64,000 nt of DNA from Prevotella sp. (lineage in GTDB: Bacteria; Bacteroidota; Bacteroidia; Bacteroidales; Bacteroidaceae): positions 37,367 through 101,366 of the forward strand of contig JAFVFY010000030.1 of assembly GCA_017475265.1 (NCBI GenBank), in the 5' to 3' direction. The position numbers and the translations under genes are program-made. A model generated the notes under the pieces. The model worked only from the letters and a program-made list of their open reading frames with translations. It made no database searches and had not been told where the DNA came from. Below are positions 51,726 through 59,386 of this stretch, one piece after another (the first letter of the stretch is position 1; the number at the start of each line of letters is the position of its first letter).

Positions 51726-52853
51726 ATGGAAGAGATGCAATTTTCTGCCATCGTACTGCTGACGCTTCTCCTTCTGAAGCTGCTGCTGCTTCCCCACAAG
51801 GTGACATTGAACACCGTGGTGGACAGGTCACGCTGGCTGATGATTATCGGCATCACGTTGCTGGACTTGCAGTTCCTGTTGCAATACACGTTGGGCTTGC
51901 GGGCGATGGGGGTGACGCAGGCTGTGCTGCTAAACCTTTTGCTGTTCATACCTTGCAGCTGGATTATATCTCTGGCTATCATCTACCTGCAACGGCAGGG
52001 CGAGCTAAAGGGTGGAGACAGGCTGGTGGGCGGCGTGACGTGGGCATTGGCCATACTACTGCTAGGAATAGCCGCCGCCATCGACGGGCAGCCGCTGTTG
52101 AGCGACTCACCTAAGTTGCACTATGCAGAGATAACAGTCTCCTTCTTATACCTCGCCATGCAGGGACACTATTCCTGGCGACTGTTGACAAACCTAAAGG
52201 CTATGCAACTGGACCTGCAGAACTACTATGACCACGACATGGACCATATACTGTTGTGGATGAAGTACAGCACGATTATACTGGGCTTTCTTGCTGTTAT
52301 GGTGCCGATGCTTATCTTCATCCAGAGTCAGGTACTGGCCATCTTTACCATCTTCTTCTTCATCAGCATCTTCTATCTAGTCGATACTTTCTGCAATTAT
52401 ATGCTAAGTTCAGCTCCAAAGAAAATGGCAAAAGCAGAGATAATGGAACGCTTGCCGAGTACGTCGGAGCAAGAACACGCCACCACCGTGCCCGAAGCGT
52501 CCTCTTCGGGTTCAGCCGAAGCAAAAACCCTCAACGCTTCCCTTATCAAGAAGTGGATAGAGAACGGCGGGTTCCGGCATTGCGGCCTCACCATGCCTGC
52601 CGCCTCAGAGAAGATTGGCATTCCGCGATATCTGCTCTCTGGCTGGCTGAAGCAGCAAGACCTCACCTACGCCACCTGGATAACGGCACTGCGCATCGAC
52701 GAGGCCAAGCGCATCATCAAGGAGCAACCACAGTGGACCAACGAGGCCATCTCTCAGTACTGCGGTTTCAGCGACCGCAGCTATTTCCAGAAAAAGTTCA
52801 AGGAGAGTACGGGTATGACCCCTGCAGAATACGGTGAAACAATAAAACAATAA
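51726..52853 (+). CDS. Membrane-anchored AraC-family regulator (375 aa)
   Basis: The ATG at 51726 is chosen because a full promoter ends at 51716; the open frame extends 45 codons further upstream but that DNA is promoter. The N-terminal half has about six membrane segments (FSAIVLLTLLLLKLLLLPH; LMIIGITLLDLQFLLQYT; LLLFIPCSWIISLAIIYL; TWALAILLLGIAAAI; IILGFLAVMVPMLIFI; FTIFFFISIFYLVDTF). The C-terminal domain is an AraC double helix-turn-helix (about 280-372: PRYLLSGWLKQQDLTYATWI and YCGFSDRSYFQKKFKESTGM). Divergent from the second giant-protein locus, it is the probable regulator of that locus. Same design as the 20287 regulator. Confidence 0.88.
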   Translation: MEEMQFSAIVLLTLLLLKLLLLPHKVTLNTVVDRSRWLMIIGITLLDLQFLLQYTLGLRAMGVTQAVLLNLLLFIPCSWIISLAIIYLQRQGELKGGDRLVGGVTWALAILLLGIAAAIDGQPLLSDSPKLHYAEITVSFLYLAMQGHYSWRLLTNLKAMQLDLQNYYDHDMDHILLWMKYSTIILGFLAVMVPMLIFIQSQVLAIFTIFFFISIFYLVDTFCNYMLSSAPKKMAKAEIMERLPSTSEQEHATTVPEASSSGSAEAKTLNASLIKKWIENGGFRHCGLTMPAASEKIGIPRYLLSGWLKQQDLTYATWITALRIDEAKRIIKEQPQWTNEAISQYCGFSDRSYFQKKFKESTGMTPAEYGETIKQ

Positions 52854-52870
52854 ATAATGAACAATAAACA

Positions 52871-53512
52871 ATGAACAGGAACGAGAAATTTGTCATCACG
52901 ATTAATCGTGAACTGGGTAGTGGCGGTCGCACCGTCGGTGAGAAACTGGCAAAGAAGCTGGGTGTCCCTTTCTACGACAAAGCCCTAATTAAGGCAATGG
53001 AGGAGAAGTATAACCTCTCTGTGGAGGAGATAGAGCGCCTGAAAGGGCGCAACCACAGCTGGTGGGCCGACTTCAAGCGAGTGGTAAACATCGGACAGGG
53101 TATGACTAACTCGCCGTACTATAAGTTGTCGACGGAGGTAGAACCCGACCTGCTGACCACCGACGAGATGTTCAAGGCCGAGAAGGAAATCCTGAAAGGT
53201 ATCGCCGAGGAGGAGTCATGCATCATCGCCGGCCGTTTGGGCTTCTTCGTGCTGAAGGATGTCCCCAATCGCCTGAGCATCCTCATCCAGGCCTCGATGG
53301 AGCACCGCATAGAACGCGTCATGCGCAAGCAGGGACTGAGCCGTGAGGAGGCTGAGAAGGTTATCAAGAAAGTGGACAAGATGCGCGAGAACTATGTCAA
53401 TAAGTACACGGGCACCTCACGTTACGACACCCGCAACTATCACTTGGTCATCTCAATGGACGGCAAGAGCGAGGACGAAGTGGCCGACTTGATTTTCAGT
53501 TACCTCGGTTAA
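52871..53512 (+). CDS. Cytidylate kinase-like family protein (213 aa)
   Basis: The P-loop-type start KFVITINRELGSGGRTVGEK and the lid/NMP-binding pattern (IIAGRLGFFVLKD; ASMEHRIERVMRKQGLSREE; DTRNYHLVISM) identify the cytidylate-kinase-like (Cytidylate_kin2) family. Members phosphorylate an unknown, possibly nucleotide, substrate in the cytosol. It begins 18 bp after the AraC regulator and may be cotranscribed with it. It is followed by a 7-nt word array that it shares with the convergent gene. Confidence 0.88.
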   Translation: MNRNEKFVITINRELGSGGRTVGEKLAKKLGVPFYDKALIKAMEEKYNLSVEEIERLKGRNHSWWADFKRVVNIGQGMTNSPYYKLSTEVEPDLLTTDEMFKAEKEILKGIAEEESCIIAGRLGFFVLKDVPNRLSILIQASMEHRIERVMRKQGLSREEAEKVIKKVDKMRENYVNKYTGTSRYDTRNYHLVISMDGKSEDEVADLIFSYLG

Positions 53513-53515
53513 TAG

Positions 53516-53557
53516 TTATTGACTATTGGTTATTGGTTATTGGTTATTGGTTATTGG
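53516..53557. repeat. 7-nt word array (TTATTGG) between convergent genes
   Basis: Six heptamers: TTATTGA, CTATTGG and four TTATTGG. The last unit contains the stop codon and final Gln codon of the minus-strand AraC gene. Confidence 0.9.
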
Positions 53558-55287
53558 CCCAGTAGCCACTCCTTAGGGCTTTTTCCTGTGACTGCCTTGA
53601 AGGTTCGGAAGAAGGTGGACTCGCTGGTGAAACCTGACTCGGCGATGACGACTGCCAGCTTCAGTTCTGGATTGTCGGTGATGAGCTTCTGGGCATGGCG
53701 CACGCGGTATTCGGCAAGCAGCTGAGCTAAGGTGCAACCACGATTGTTTCTGATACATTCTGCGATGGTAGCGGCGCTTACGCCCAAGTCGTTGGCGATG
53801 TCGCTCAACCGCAGATTCTTGAGGTAGCGGTTGTCTTCTTCTATCAGTTGGAGTATTCGCTCCATCAGCTCATCGTCGGAAACCTGTCGCCCTGGACGTT
53901 TCTTCCTGCGAACTATATAGATGTACGCAAGAACGGCAATGGCAACGACCACTGCCACGAGTACCCATAGCTCCTTTCCCTCAACAGTTTCTCTCACCCT
54001 CTGGAGAGGGGCTAGGGATGAGGCTGGGTCAGTGGCGAAATGGTAAAGCCATACGGCAGACATCGGTTTGTAGTTATCTTTTTGAATGCCTCCGGCCAGT
54101 ATCAGGTCGCCTTCGGGTGTCACCACGGGAATGGTTGTGGTGGCGGCCTCCAGCGTGTCGGTGTAGTAGAGTGTCAGCCCTGCCGGTTCTTGCGCATAGT
54201 CCACGGCGAGCACATATTGGCGACTGGGTAGACTGTCGACGCCTATGATGTAGCCGCGCTGGTGTTTCTTGTCTATGATGATGGGACCTCTGTAGAAGAT
54301 AGGGCCAAACTCGCACTGCATGGGTATTGGAGTGGCCGTAGGCAAGAGCGAGAAGCAGGTGTCGCTCACTAAGACGATGGCTAACTGTGGTAATCCCACC
54401 CCCGACCCCTCCCCTACATGGGAGGGGAGATCCACCCTGCTCCCCCCCCTCAACAGGGAGGGGTCGGGGGTGGGTTTGTTGGCCGTCAGGAGATAGGAGT
54501 ACTCGCCAATGGAACAGGCATCGCTGCTGAAGGGCAGGTCGAAATACAACAGCGACCACTGTTCCAGGAGCGGCACGCGGAAGGCATCGCCGCTCACCTG
54601 GTCAGCCCAAATGGTGTCGAGGGGAGCTTGGTAGATGTCATGGTTTCTGATGATGATGGCATTGTCTTTCGCCGTCTTTAGGATGTAGGGGTTGGAGCGT
54701 CCTTGGGTTACCCCCTTTACCCACTGCACTTGACTTCGTCCATCGTAACAGGCAATGTCATCGTTGGTATAGTGGTTGCCAGCGATGATGACGCGCCCGT
54801 CATCCAATTGTATGCCGCTGGACAGCACTCGCCGTCTGTCCAGACAGCCGAAGCCCTCAAAGCTGTGCGTGGCCGGTGTATAGCGTTCAAGCATAAAAGT
54901 CTGCCCAATGCCGAGCGGTTCGGAATGGCCGCCACCGATGATGACCTCTTCTCCTTCACCCATGACCACGGCAAAGCCGTTGTCGTGACAGTAGGCCATT
55001 GGCATCTGATGCCACTCACCGTCGGCAAAGTACTCAGCTGTCTGTGTGGGCACGAAATTCGTGGTGTGCCCGCCCGCCACGGTCAGCTCGCCATTAGCGT
55101 AGAAAATACTGTGGCCGCTGCGCGGAATGTTCAGGTCGGGCAGTCGCTCCGGCACGATGCGTACCATCGGGCAACCATGGGCATCCGTAGGGGCAGACCC
55201 CGTGTCAGCCCATACTGTTACCACACTTGCAATAACAAACGTACAAAGCAGCAATGCCCCCTTTATCTTGATAATCTTGTTGTTCAC
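53551..55287 (-). CDS. Kelch-sensor transmembrane AraC-family regulator (578 aa)
   Basis: The start is placed at GTG (55287), directly behind a consensus promoter, giving MNNKIIKIKGALLLCTFVIA and then a signal or anchor segment. The extracytoplasmic part has kelch-like blades (RSGHSIFYANGELTVAGGHT; FAVVMGEGEEVIIGGGHSEP; GIQLDDGRVIIAGNHY). One membrane helix (LWVLVAVVVAIAVLAYIYIV, about 445) leads to an AraC double helix-turn-helix (RLSDIANDLGVSAATIAECI; ESGFTSESTFFRTFKAVTGK). Such proteins sense an external signal and act directly on DNA. Two GC-rich palindromic repeats are translated within it (54395-54474 and 53993-54023) and its stop codon lies in a 7-nt array. It is downstream of the dockerin-protein cluster. 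Confidence 0.85.
   Translation of the reverse strand: MNNKIIKIKGALLLCTFVIASVVTVWADTGSAPTDAHGCPMVRIVPERLPDLNIPRSGHSIFYANGELTVAGGHTTNFVPTQTAEYFADGEWHQMPMAYCHDNGFAVVMGEGEEVIIGGGHSEPLGIGQTFMLERYTPATHSFEGFGCLDRRRVLSSGIQLDDGRVIIAGNHYTNDDIACYDGRSQVQWVKGVTQGRSNPYILKTAKDNAIIIRNHDIYQAPLDTIWADQVSGDAFRVPLLEQWSLLYFDLPFSSDACSIGEYSYLLTANKPTPDPSLLRGGSRVDLPSHVGEGSGVGLPQLAIVLVSDTCFSLLPTATPIPMQCEFGPIFYRGPIIIDKKHQRGYIIGVDSLPSRQYVLAVDYAQEPAGLTLYYTDTLEAATTTIPVVTPEGDLILAGGIQKDNYKPMSAVWLYHFATDPASSLAPLQRVRETVEGKELWVLVAVVVAIAVLAYIYIVRRKKRPGRQVSDDELMERILQLIEEDNRYLKNLRLSDIANDLGVSAATIAECIRNNRGCTLAQLLAEYRVRHAQKLITDNPELKLAVVIAESGFTSESTFFRTFKAVTGKSPKEWLLGQ
53993..54023. repeat. Decayed copy of the CCCCTCTCC palindromic repeat
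   Basis: CTCACCCTCTGGAGAGGGGC and the following TAGGGATGAGG resemble the 12556-12592 and 54395-54474 repeats. Translated as part of SSLAPLQRVRET near the membrane helix of the kelch AraC protein. Confidence 0.55.
54395..54474. repeat. 80-bp insert with perfect 19-bp terminal inverted repeats
   Basis: CCCACCCCCGACCCCTCCC at 54395-54413 is inverted as GGGAGGGGTCGGGGGTGGG at 54456-54474, with two smaller palindromes between. It adds about 27 codons (PTPDPSLLRGGSRVDLPSHV, then GEGSGVG) in frame to the kelch sensor domain. Confidence 0.9.
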
Positions 55288-55291
55288 GCGG

Positions 55292-55323
55292 CAAAGGTAC
55301 AAAATCTCCCCCGAACCGCCAAA
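55292..55323 (-). promoter_or_regulatory. Promoter of the kelch AraC regulator
   Basis: On the minus strand TTTG (55323-55320), 20 nt, TACCTTTG (55299-55292). The start would fall at or near the GTG at 55287, implying a leaderless mRNA. Confidence 0.7.
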
Positions 55324-55334
55324 CGATTCGGGGG
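55308..55334. promoter_or_regulatory. Palindrome over the -33 box (possible operator)
   Basis: CCCCCGAA and TTCGGGGG form a perfect 8-bp inverted repeat with the -33 TTTG in the 11-nt loop. It could be an operator or autoregulatory site, or a terminator for transcription from the dockerin cluster upstream. Confidence 0.45.
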
Positions 55335-55370
55335 ATTAAAACTGATTTCACGGATTTTTACGGATAATAC

Positions 55371-57590
55371 TCAATTCTTTGCCATGATGTCGATGATGGC
55401 GGCGATGTCGGCCACGTCGACCGTGCCGTCGCCGTTCACGTCGGCCTGTGGATTATTAGTGCCCTTAGCCATGATGTCAATGATGTTGGCAATGTCGGCT
55501 ACATCGACCGTATTGTCGCCGTTGACGTCGCCGGGTGCGGAGGCACCGGCGGGACGGATGACATAGTCTCCGACCACGTAGTCTATGGCGGTGGCAGCAG
55601 GAGCTGCTTCGGCGAGCGTTGCCTCAATAGTTTGCACGGTGTAGCCATTGATGTTAGGAATCACTTCGTAGGTTCCATAAGGCACCTGCGTGAAACGGTA
55701 GCTTCCGTCGTCCTGCATCTTTACAGCGGCTATTATTTCACCCCCCTTCTTGCGCAGATACACATACACGGGTTCGGGAGTGGGCTTCACGGCACCTTCT
55801 TTCTCATAGACAGAGCCAGGCAGGCCGAAGATGTCCATGATAAGATTGCCATAGACATCGAAACTGATGTCGGTACGGAACAATACGCGGTCGTCCTCAG
55901 CGGTGACACCCCAGTAATCCAGAAGGCTTTCGCCCTCGTAGGTATTCACGCCCTTGACCAGCTTTGTCACTTGGAACTGTAGCGTCTGCCCTGTCGTCCA
56001 CCACGACCAGTTGCCGCTCTGTACCTCGCCCCAAACGGGTATGTTCATCACGTATGTGCCGTCTTCGTTGAAGGTGACCTGTACGCGCAGCATATCGTCA
56101 GTGTGTATGGGTTCGCCGTTTTCATCGGTCATATAAAAGTTCCATGTGCCGATGATGCTCGGATCCTCATTTGCCAGCAGTGGCGTGGGCACGGGCAGGG
56201 TGCCGTCGATCTTTCCTTCAATGGTGCCTTTTCCATCCAGCGGGACAAAGGCGCGCTGTACTTCGATGTCGATGGATTTCGGACCTGTTGAGCTATAGAA
56301 CACTTCCATGGGACTGAAACTCTTGGCATCGGTCCACAGCAAGGCATTCGGATAATAGGTGGGCAGATTGCCGTCGCCCACGTTTACGGCCTTGGCATAG
56401 AGGGTGGCGACTCCCGACGCAATGGTCAGGCGGCCGTCGTCAGAGGTATAGACATACTGCATGTTGCCCTCCATGTTCTTTTCCAGTAGGTTGACTTTGG
56501 CACCCTCCACTACCTGGCCGTTCTGCTCGGCGTTGGTCGGCAATCGGCCTGCGCCACACCAGAGGTAAAGCGACTGGACGGTGCCGGACTGTTCGCAGAT
56601 GCCGAAAAGGGGGTTTGTGGAATACAGGTACTCGAAGTTGTACTTAGTCCACGGATAGTTAATGGCATATCGGCCGGGGGCCAGCACCTTAAAGTCGCTG
56701 GGAACAAAGGGCTGCACCTCCTGGACTCCAAGCTCCTCGTTCCACACTTTAAGCCCAAACACGGTTTCGGGATTGGGAATGTCGTATTCTGTGTTCACGA
56801 TGAATCCCTCGTAGAAATACTCTGCCGAGCTGAATACGGGAAACTTTCCCAGGCCAACCGTATGGGAATAGTAAAAGTCGGCCTTGACTTTGTCGCCTTC
56901 AACCACTTCCACGATTTCATAGCCTACGTCTTCAAGTGTCACGGTGTAGGTCTTGTCGTGTCCTCCAGTGCTGGTCATCGCGCCGGTGTTGGGGTTGCGG
57001 CGGTACCAGGTGCGCTTGAAGCTTGAATCGTCCTTGTAGTCGGTGTAGTTGCTGAAATTGCTGTGGTCGTGATACACGCGAATGGTGAGCGACGAGCTGT
57101 AAACGACGCTTCCCACAAAAGTGTATTGGTCGATGCGCGTCTGTGAGTACTTCTTCTGTGAGGGAATTGTAATGGCGGGAATCTTCACTACGTTAGACAC
57201 CCATCCGTCCTTTTCGCCTCCGTGGAGCTTCAAGCGGTAGGGCAATCCGACAAGGGAAACGATATAGCCGGTGCCAGTGATGGCGCTTTCGTTGTATGTC
57301 TCCCATCCGGAGCTCTTTTGGACCTGCAGGGAGTAGCTGTTGCCGCCGAGACTTTGCGGTGAGGGGAACGACAGCTCGGCCTCATAATCCCAATTTGCCC
57401 CTTGGAAAGGCGCCAGTGTGGTGTACAACAGGCACAGTCCGCCGAAGTGTCCTTCCGGAGCTTCTTCGATGGTTGGCATTTCTGGAAGTGTGCCTTTTGA
57501 GGCAGGTGTTATGGGGTCTGGCCCCACATACTGAGCCTTTGCTACGCATACTGACAGCAGCAAGGCAAGAAACAATTTGAATCTTTTCAT
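55371..57590 (-). CDS. Secreted beta-rich protein with dockerin-type tail (739 aa)
   Basis: A signal peptide (MKRFKLFLALLLSVCVAKA) is followed by a domain with FPSPQSLGGNSYSLQVQKSS and RLKLHGGEKDGWVSNVVKIP, shared with the 533-residue protein at 59387-60988 (FPEPSDLGGEYYTLEYTVGD; RLRMHGGDMDGYVSNTI). Later come a YRRNPNTGAMTSTGG segment and a carboxypeptidase-regulatory-like fold (GSYRFTQVPYGTYEVIPNIN). The last 53 residues hold two calcium-binding dockerin type I repeats (GDVNGDNTVDVADIANIIDI and ADVNGDGTVDVADIAAIIDI). No T9SS tail. Ligand and partner unknown. Confidence 0.85.
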   Translation of the reverse strand: MKRFKLFLALLLSVCVAKAQYVGPDPITPASKGTLPEMPTIEEAPEGHFGGLCLLYTTLAPFQGANWDYEAELSFPSPQSLGGNSYSLQVQKSSGWETYNESAITGTGYIVSLVGLPYRLKLHGGEKDGWVSNVVKIPAITIPSQKKYSQTRIDQYTFVGSVVYSSSLTIRVYHDHSNFSNYTDYKDDSSFKRTWYRRNPNTGAMTSTGGHDKTYTVTLEDVGYEIVEVVEGDKVKADFYYSHTVGLGKFPVFSSAEYFYEGFIVNTEYDIPNPETVFGLKVWNEELGVQEVQPFVPSDFKVLAPGRYAINYPWTKYNFEYLYSTNPLFGICEQSGTVQSLYLWCGAGRLPTNAEQNGQVVEGAKVNLLEKNMEGNMQYVYTSDDGRLTIASGVATLYAKAVNVGDGNLPTYYPNALLWTDAKSFSPMEVFYSSTGPKSIDIEVQRAFVPLDGKGTIEGKIDGTLPVPTPLLANEDPSIIGTWNFYMTDENGEPIHTDDMLRVQVTFNEDGTYVMNIPVWGEVQSGNWSWWTTGQTLQFQVTKLVKGVNTYEGESLLDYWGVTAEDDRVLFRTDISFDVYGNLIMDIFGLPGSVYEKEGAVKPTPEPVYVYLRKKGGEIIAAVKMQDDGSYRFTQVPYGTYEVIPNINGYTVQTIEATLAEAAPAATAIDYVVGDYVIRPAGASAPGDVNGDNTVDVADIANIIDIMAKGTNNPQADVNGDGTVDVADIAAIIDIMAKN

Positions 57591-57633
57591 AATGAAACGT
57601 TTTTGTTAATTAGACTTTATAAACTGGAATATA

Positions 57634-59379
57634 TTACTTTTCTGCCATGATGGTGATGACGGTGGCGATGTCGGCCACATCGACGGTGCCGTCGCCGTTG
57701 ACGTCGGCGGCTGAAGCCTCCCCCGGTTGGGGGGCACTGGCCATGACGGTGATGACAGAGGCGATGTCGGCCACGTCAACGACGCCGTCGCCATTCAGGT
57801 CGCCCTTCAGCGTCACGACCTCAATGTCCTCAATGATGGTCTTGAATTGCTTCCAGCCCGCCGTTTGTTCGTACTTGGCCTTGGCACCCACGGGCACATG
57901 GAGCGGACTGCCATAGATGTAATCGGAGGCGTATGGACGGCCAGGGATAGAACCGTAAGTGTTGTAGAACGCCTTTTCAGAGATGGGGACTGGGTTGGAA
58001 TCATAGACATGGATGCTGTGGTCATCCACACCGTTGGCCAGCCAGGTGCAGTTGCCGAAAGCATTTTGGCCTATCTCCTCAAGATGCCCCATGATGTTGA
58101 GCTTACCGAGAGACAAATTGTTATAGAAAGCGTATGTCCCGATCTTCTTCACCGAGGCAGGAATGTCCAAATGCATGAGCGACGTGTTGGCGGCAAAGGC
58201 GTATGGCTTTATCTCCTTCACGCCGTCGGGGATGATTAATGGAGCGTCGGTGTCGTCACCCTCAACAAGCTGTGAGAGTTTGCCCCACCACGGTTCCTTG
58301 TTGGCAGCCAGCGGGTTGCTGTCGAGCGAGCCGAAATCAATGTCGCAATAGCTGCGCAGGGAAGGTGTGGTCACCGTCTTGATGTTTTTGCAGCCCTCAA
58401 AAGCGTATGCACCTACCTTGCGCATCGTCGTGGGGAAGTTCACCTTCGTCAGCTCCTTGCAGTTGATGAAAGCAAATATGCCAATGTTCTCCGTTCCTTC
58501 GGGAATATCAAGCTCCGTCAGTTCGACACCGTTCTGAAAGAGATGCCCAGCATAATAGAGCGGATTGGTGACATAGAGCACGGCACCCGATTGCTCGACG
58601 TGGGTGATGCCGAAGCGTATGTGGCACCAAGCCTTGAGGTCGCTGATGTTCACTCGCTGCAAGCCTGTGCAGTCCCTGAAGGCATCGTTGGCAATGGAAT
58701 CGACCTTCTCATGGAAGGTCACGGAAGTCAGCGAATTGAAATTGCTGAACGTGTTGCGCTTGATGGTGGTGACAGTTTCTGGAATGACCAAATCGGTCAG
58801 CAGCTCTTCACCGACATAGAATTGCAGAGGCTTCATGCTATAGAATACGCCTGTCATGTCGCCGCCCAACTCCATGCTGCACCACGCCTTGAGGTCGGGT
58901 ATGAACACTTTCTCCAACGAGTCGCAATAGAAAGCCCATGCGCCGATTGACCTGACGGAGGATGGTATGCTGATCTCTTTCAGACCTGTTCGGAAAAAAG
59001 CATTCATTCCGATTTCCTTCAACGACGAGGGCAGGTTGATGGACGCGAGCTTCCTACAGTCCTGAAAGGCTATCTGCTCAATCGACTCAATGGTGTTGGG
59101 CAGTGTGACGCAGGTCAGCTGCGTGCAGTCGTTGAGACTGCTGATGTGGGTCACGGTGAAGGTAGTGCCCTCAATAACCACGGTCGGAGGGATGTTCAGG
59201 GTATCCTTGTAATACACATACTCATAGTTAGTGTAGTCCTCGTTCCAGATTTCCCCCTTAACAACCATGGCCTTACGGTTTTCCATGTCGATCACTTGGT
59301 AGTAGATGCCATCCACCAAGACGGCTTTCATACTGACAGAAACGACGGTCAATAGGAAGGTAAGCAATAATTTCTTCAT
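57634..59379 (-). CDS. BspA-like leucine-rich-repeat protein with dockerin-type tail (581 aa)
   Basis: Starting at ATG 59379 gives the signal peptide MKKLLLTFLLTVVSVSMKA. Many LRR_5/BspA units follow (TCVTLPNTIESIEQIAFQDC; ASINLPSSLKEIGMNAFFRT; ISIPSSVRSIGAWAFYC), a fold used for adhesion or protein binding at the surface. The C-terminal about 56 residues contain two dockerin repeats (GDLNGDGVVDVADIASVITV and ADVNGDGTVDVADIATVITI) split by a Pro/Ala-rich spacer. It begins 8 bp after the stop of the 533-residue gene. The partner at 61012-62850 is its paralogue. Confidence 0.85.
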   Translation of the reverse strand: MKKLLLTFLLTVVSVSMKAVLVDGIYYQVIDMENRKAMVVKGEIWNEDYTNYEYVYYKDTLNIPPTVVIEGTTFTVTHISSLNDCTQLTCVTLPNTIESIEQIAFQDCRKLASINLPSSLKEIGMNAFFRTGLKEISIPSSVRSIGAWAFYCDSLEKVFIPDLKAWCSMELGGDMTGVFYSMKPLQFYVGEELLTDLVIPETVTTIKRNTFSNFNSLTSVTFHEKVDSIANDAFRDCTGLQRVNISDLKAWCHIRFGITHVEQSGAVLYVTNPLYYAGHLFQNGVELTELDIPEGTENIGIFAFINCKELTKVNFPTTMRKVGAYAFEGCKNIKTVTTPSLRSYCDIDFGSLDSNPLAANKEPWWGKLSQLVEGDDTDAPLIIPDGVKEIKPYAFAANTSLMHLDIPASVKKIGTYAFYNNLSLGKLNIMGHLEEIGQNAFGNCTWLANGVDDHSIHVYDSNPVPISEKAFYNTYGSIPGRPYASDYIYGSPLHVPVGAKAKYEQTAGWKQFKTIIEDIEVVTLKGDLNGDGVVDVADIASVITVMASAPQPGEASAADVNGDGTVDVADIATVITIMAEK

Positions 59380-59386
59380 ATACGTA

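Noticed and set aside
55384-57590. Cellulosome component because of the dockerin repeats
   Set aside because: No cohesin, scaffoldin or glycosidase in the cluster; dockerin repeats alone also occur in non-cellulosomal Bacteroidetes proteins.
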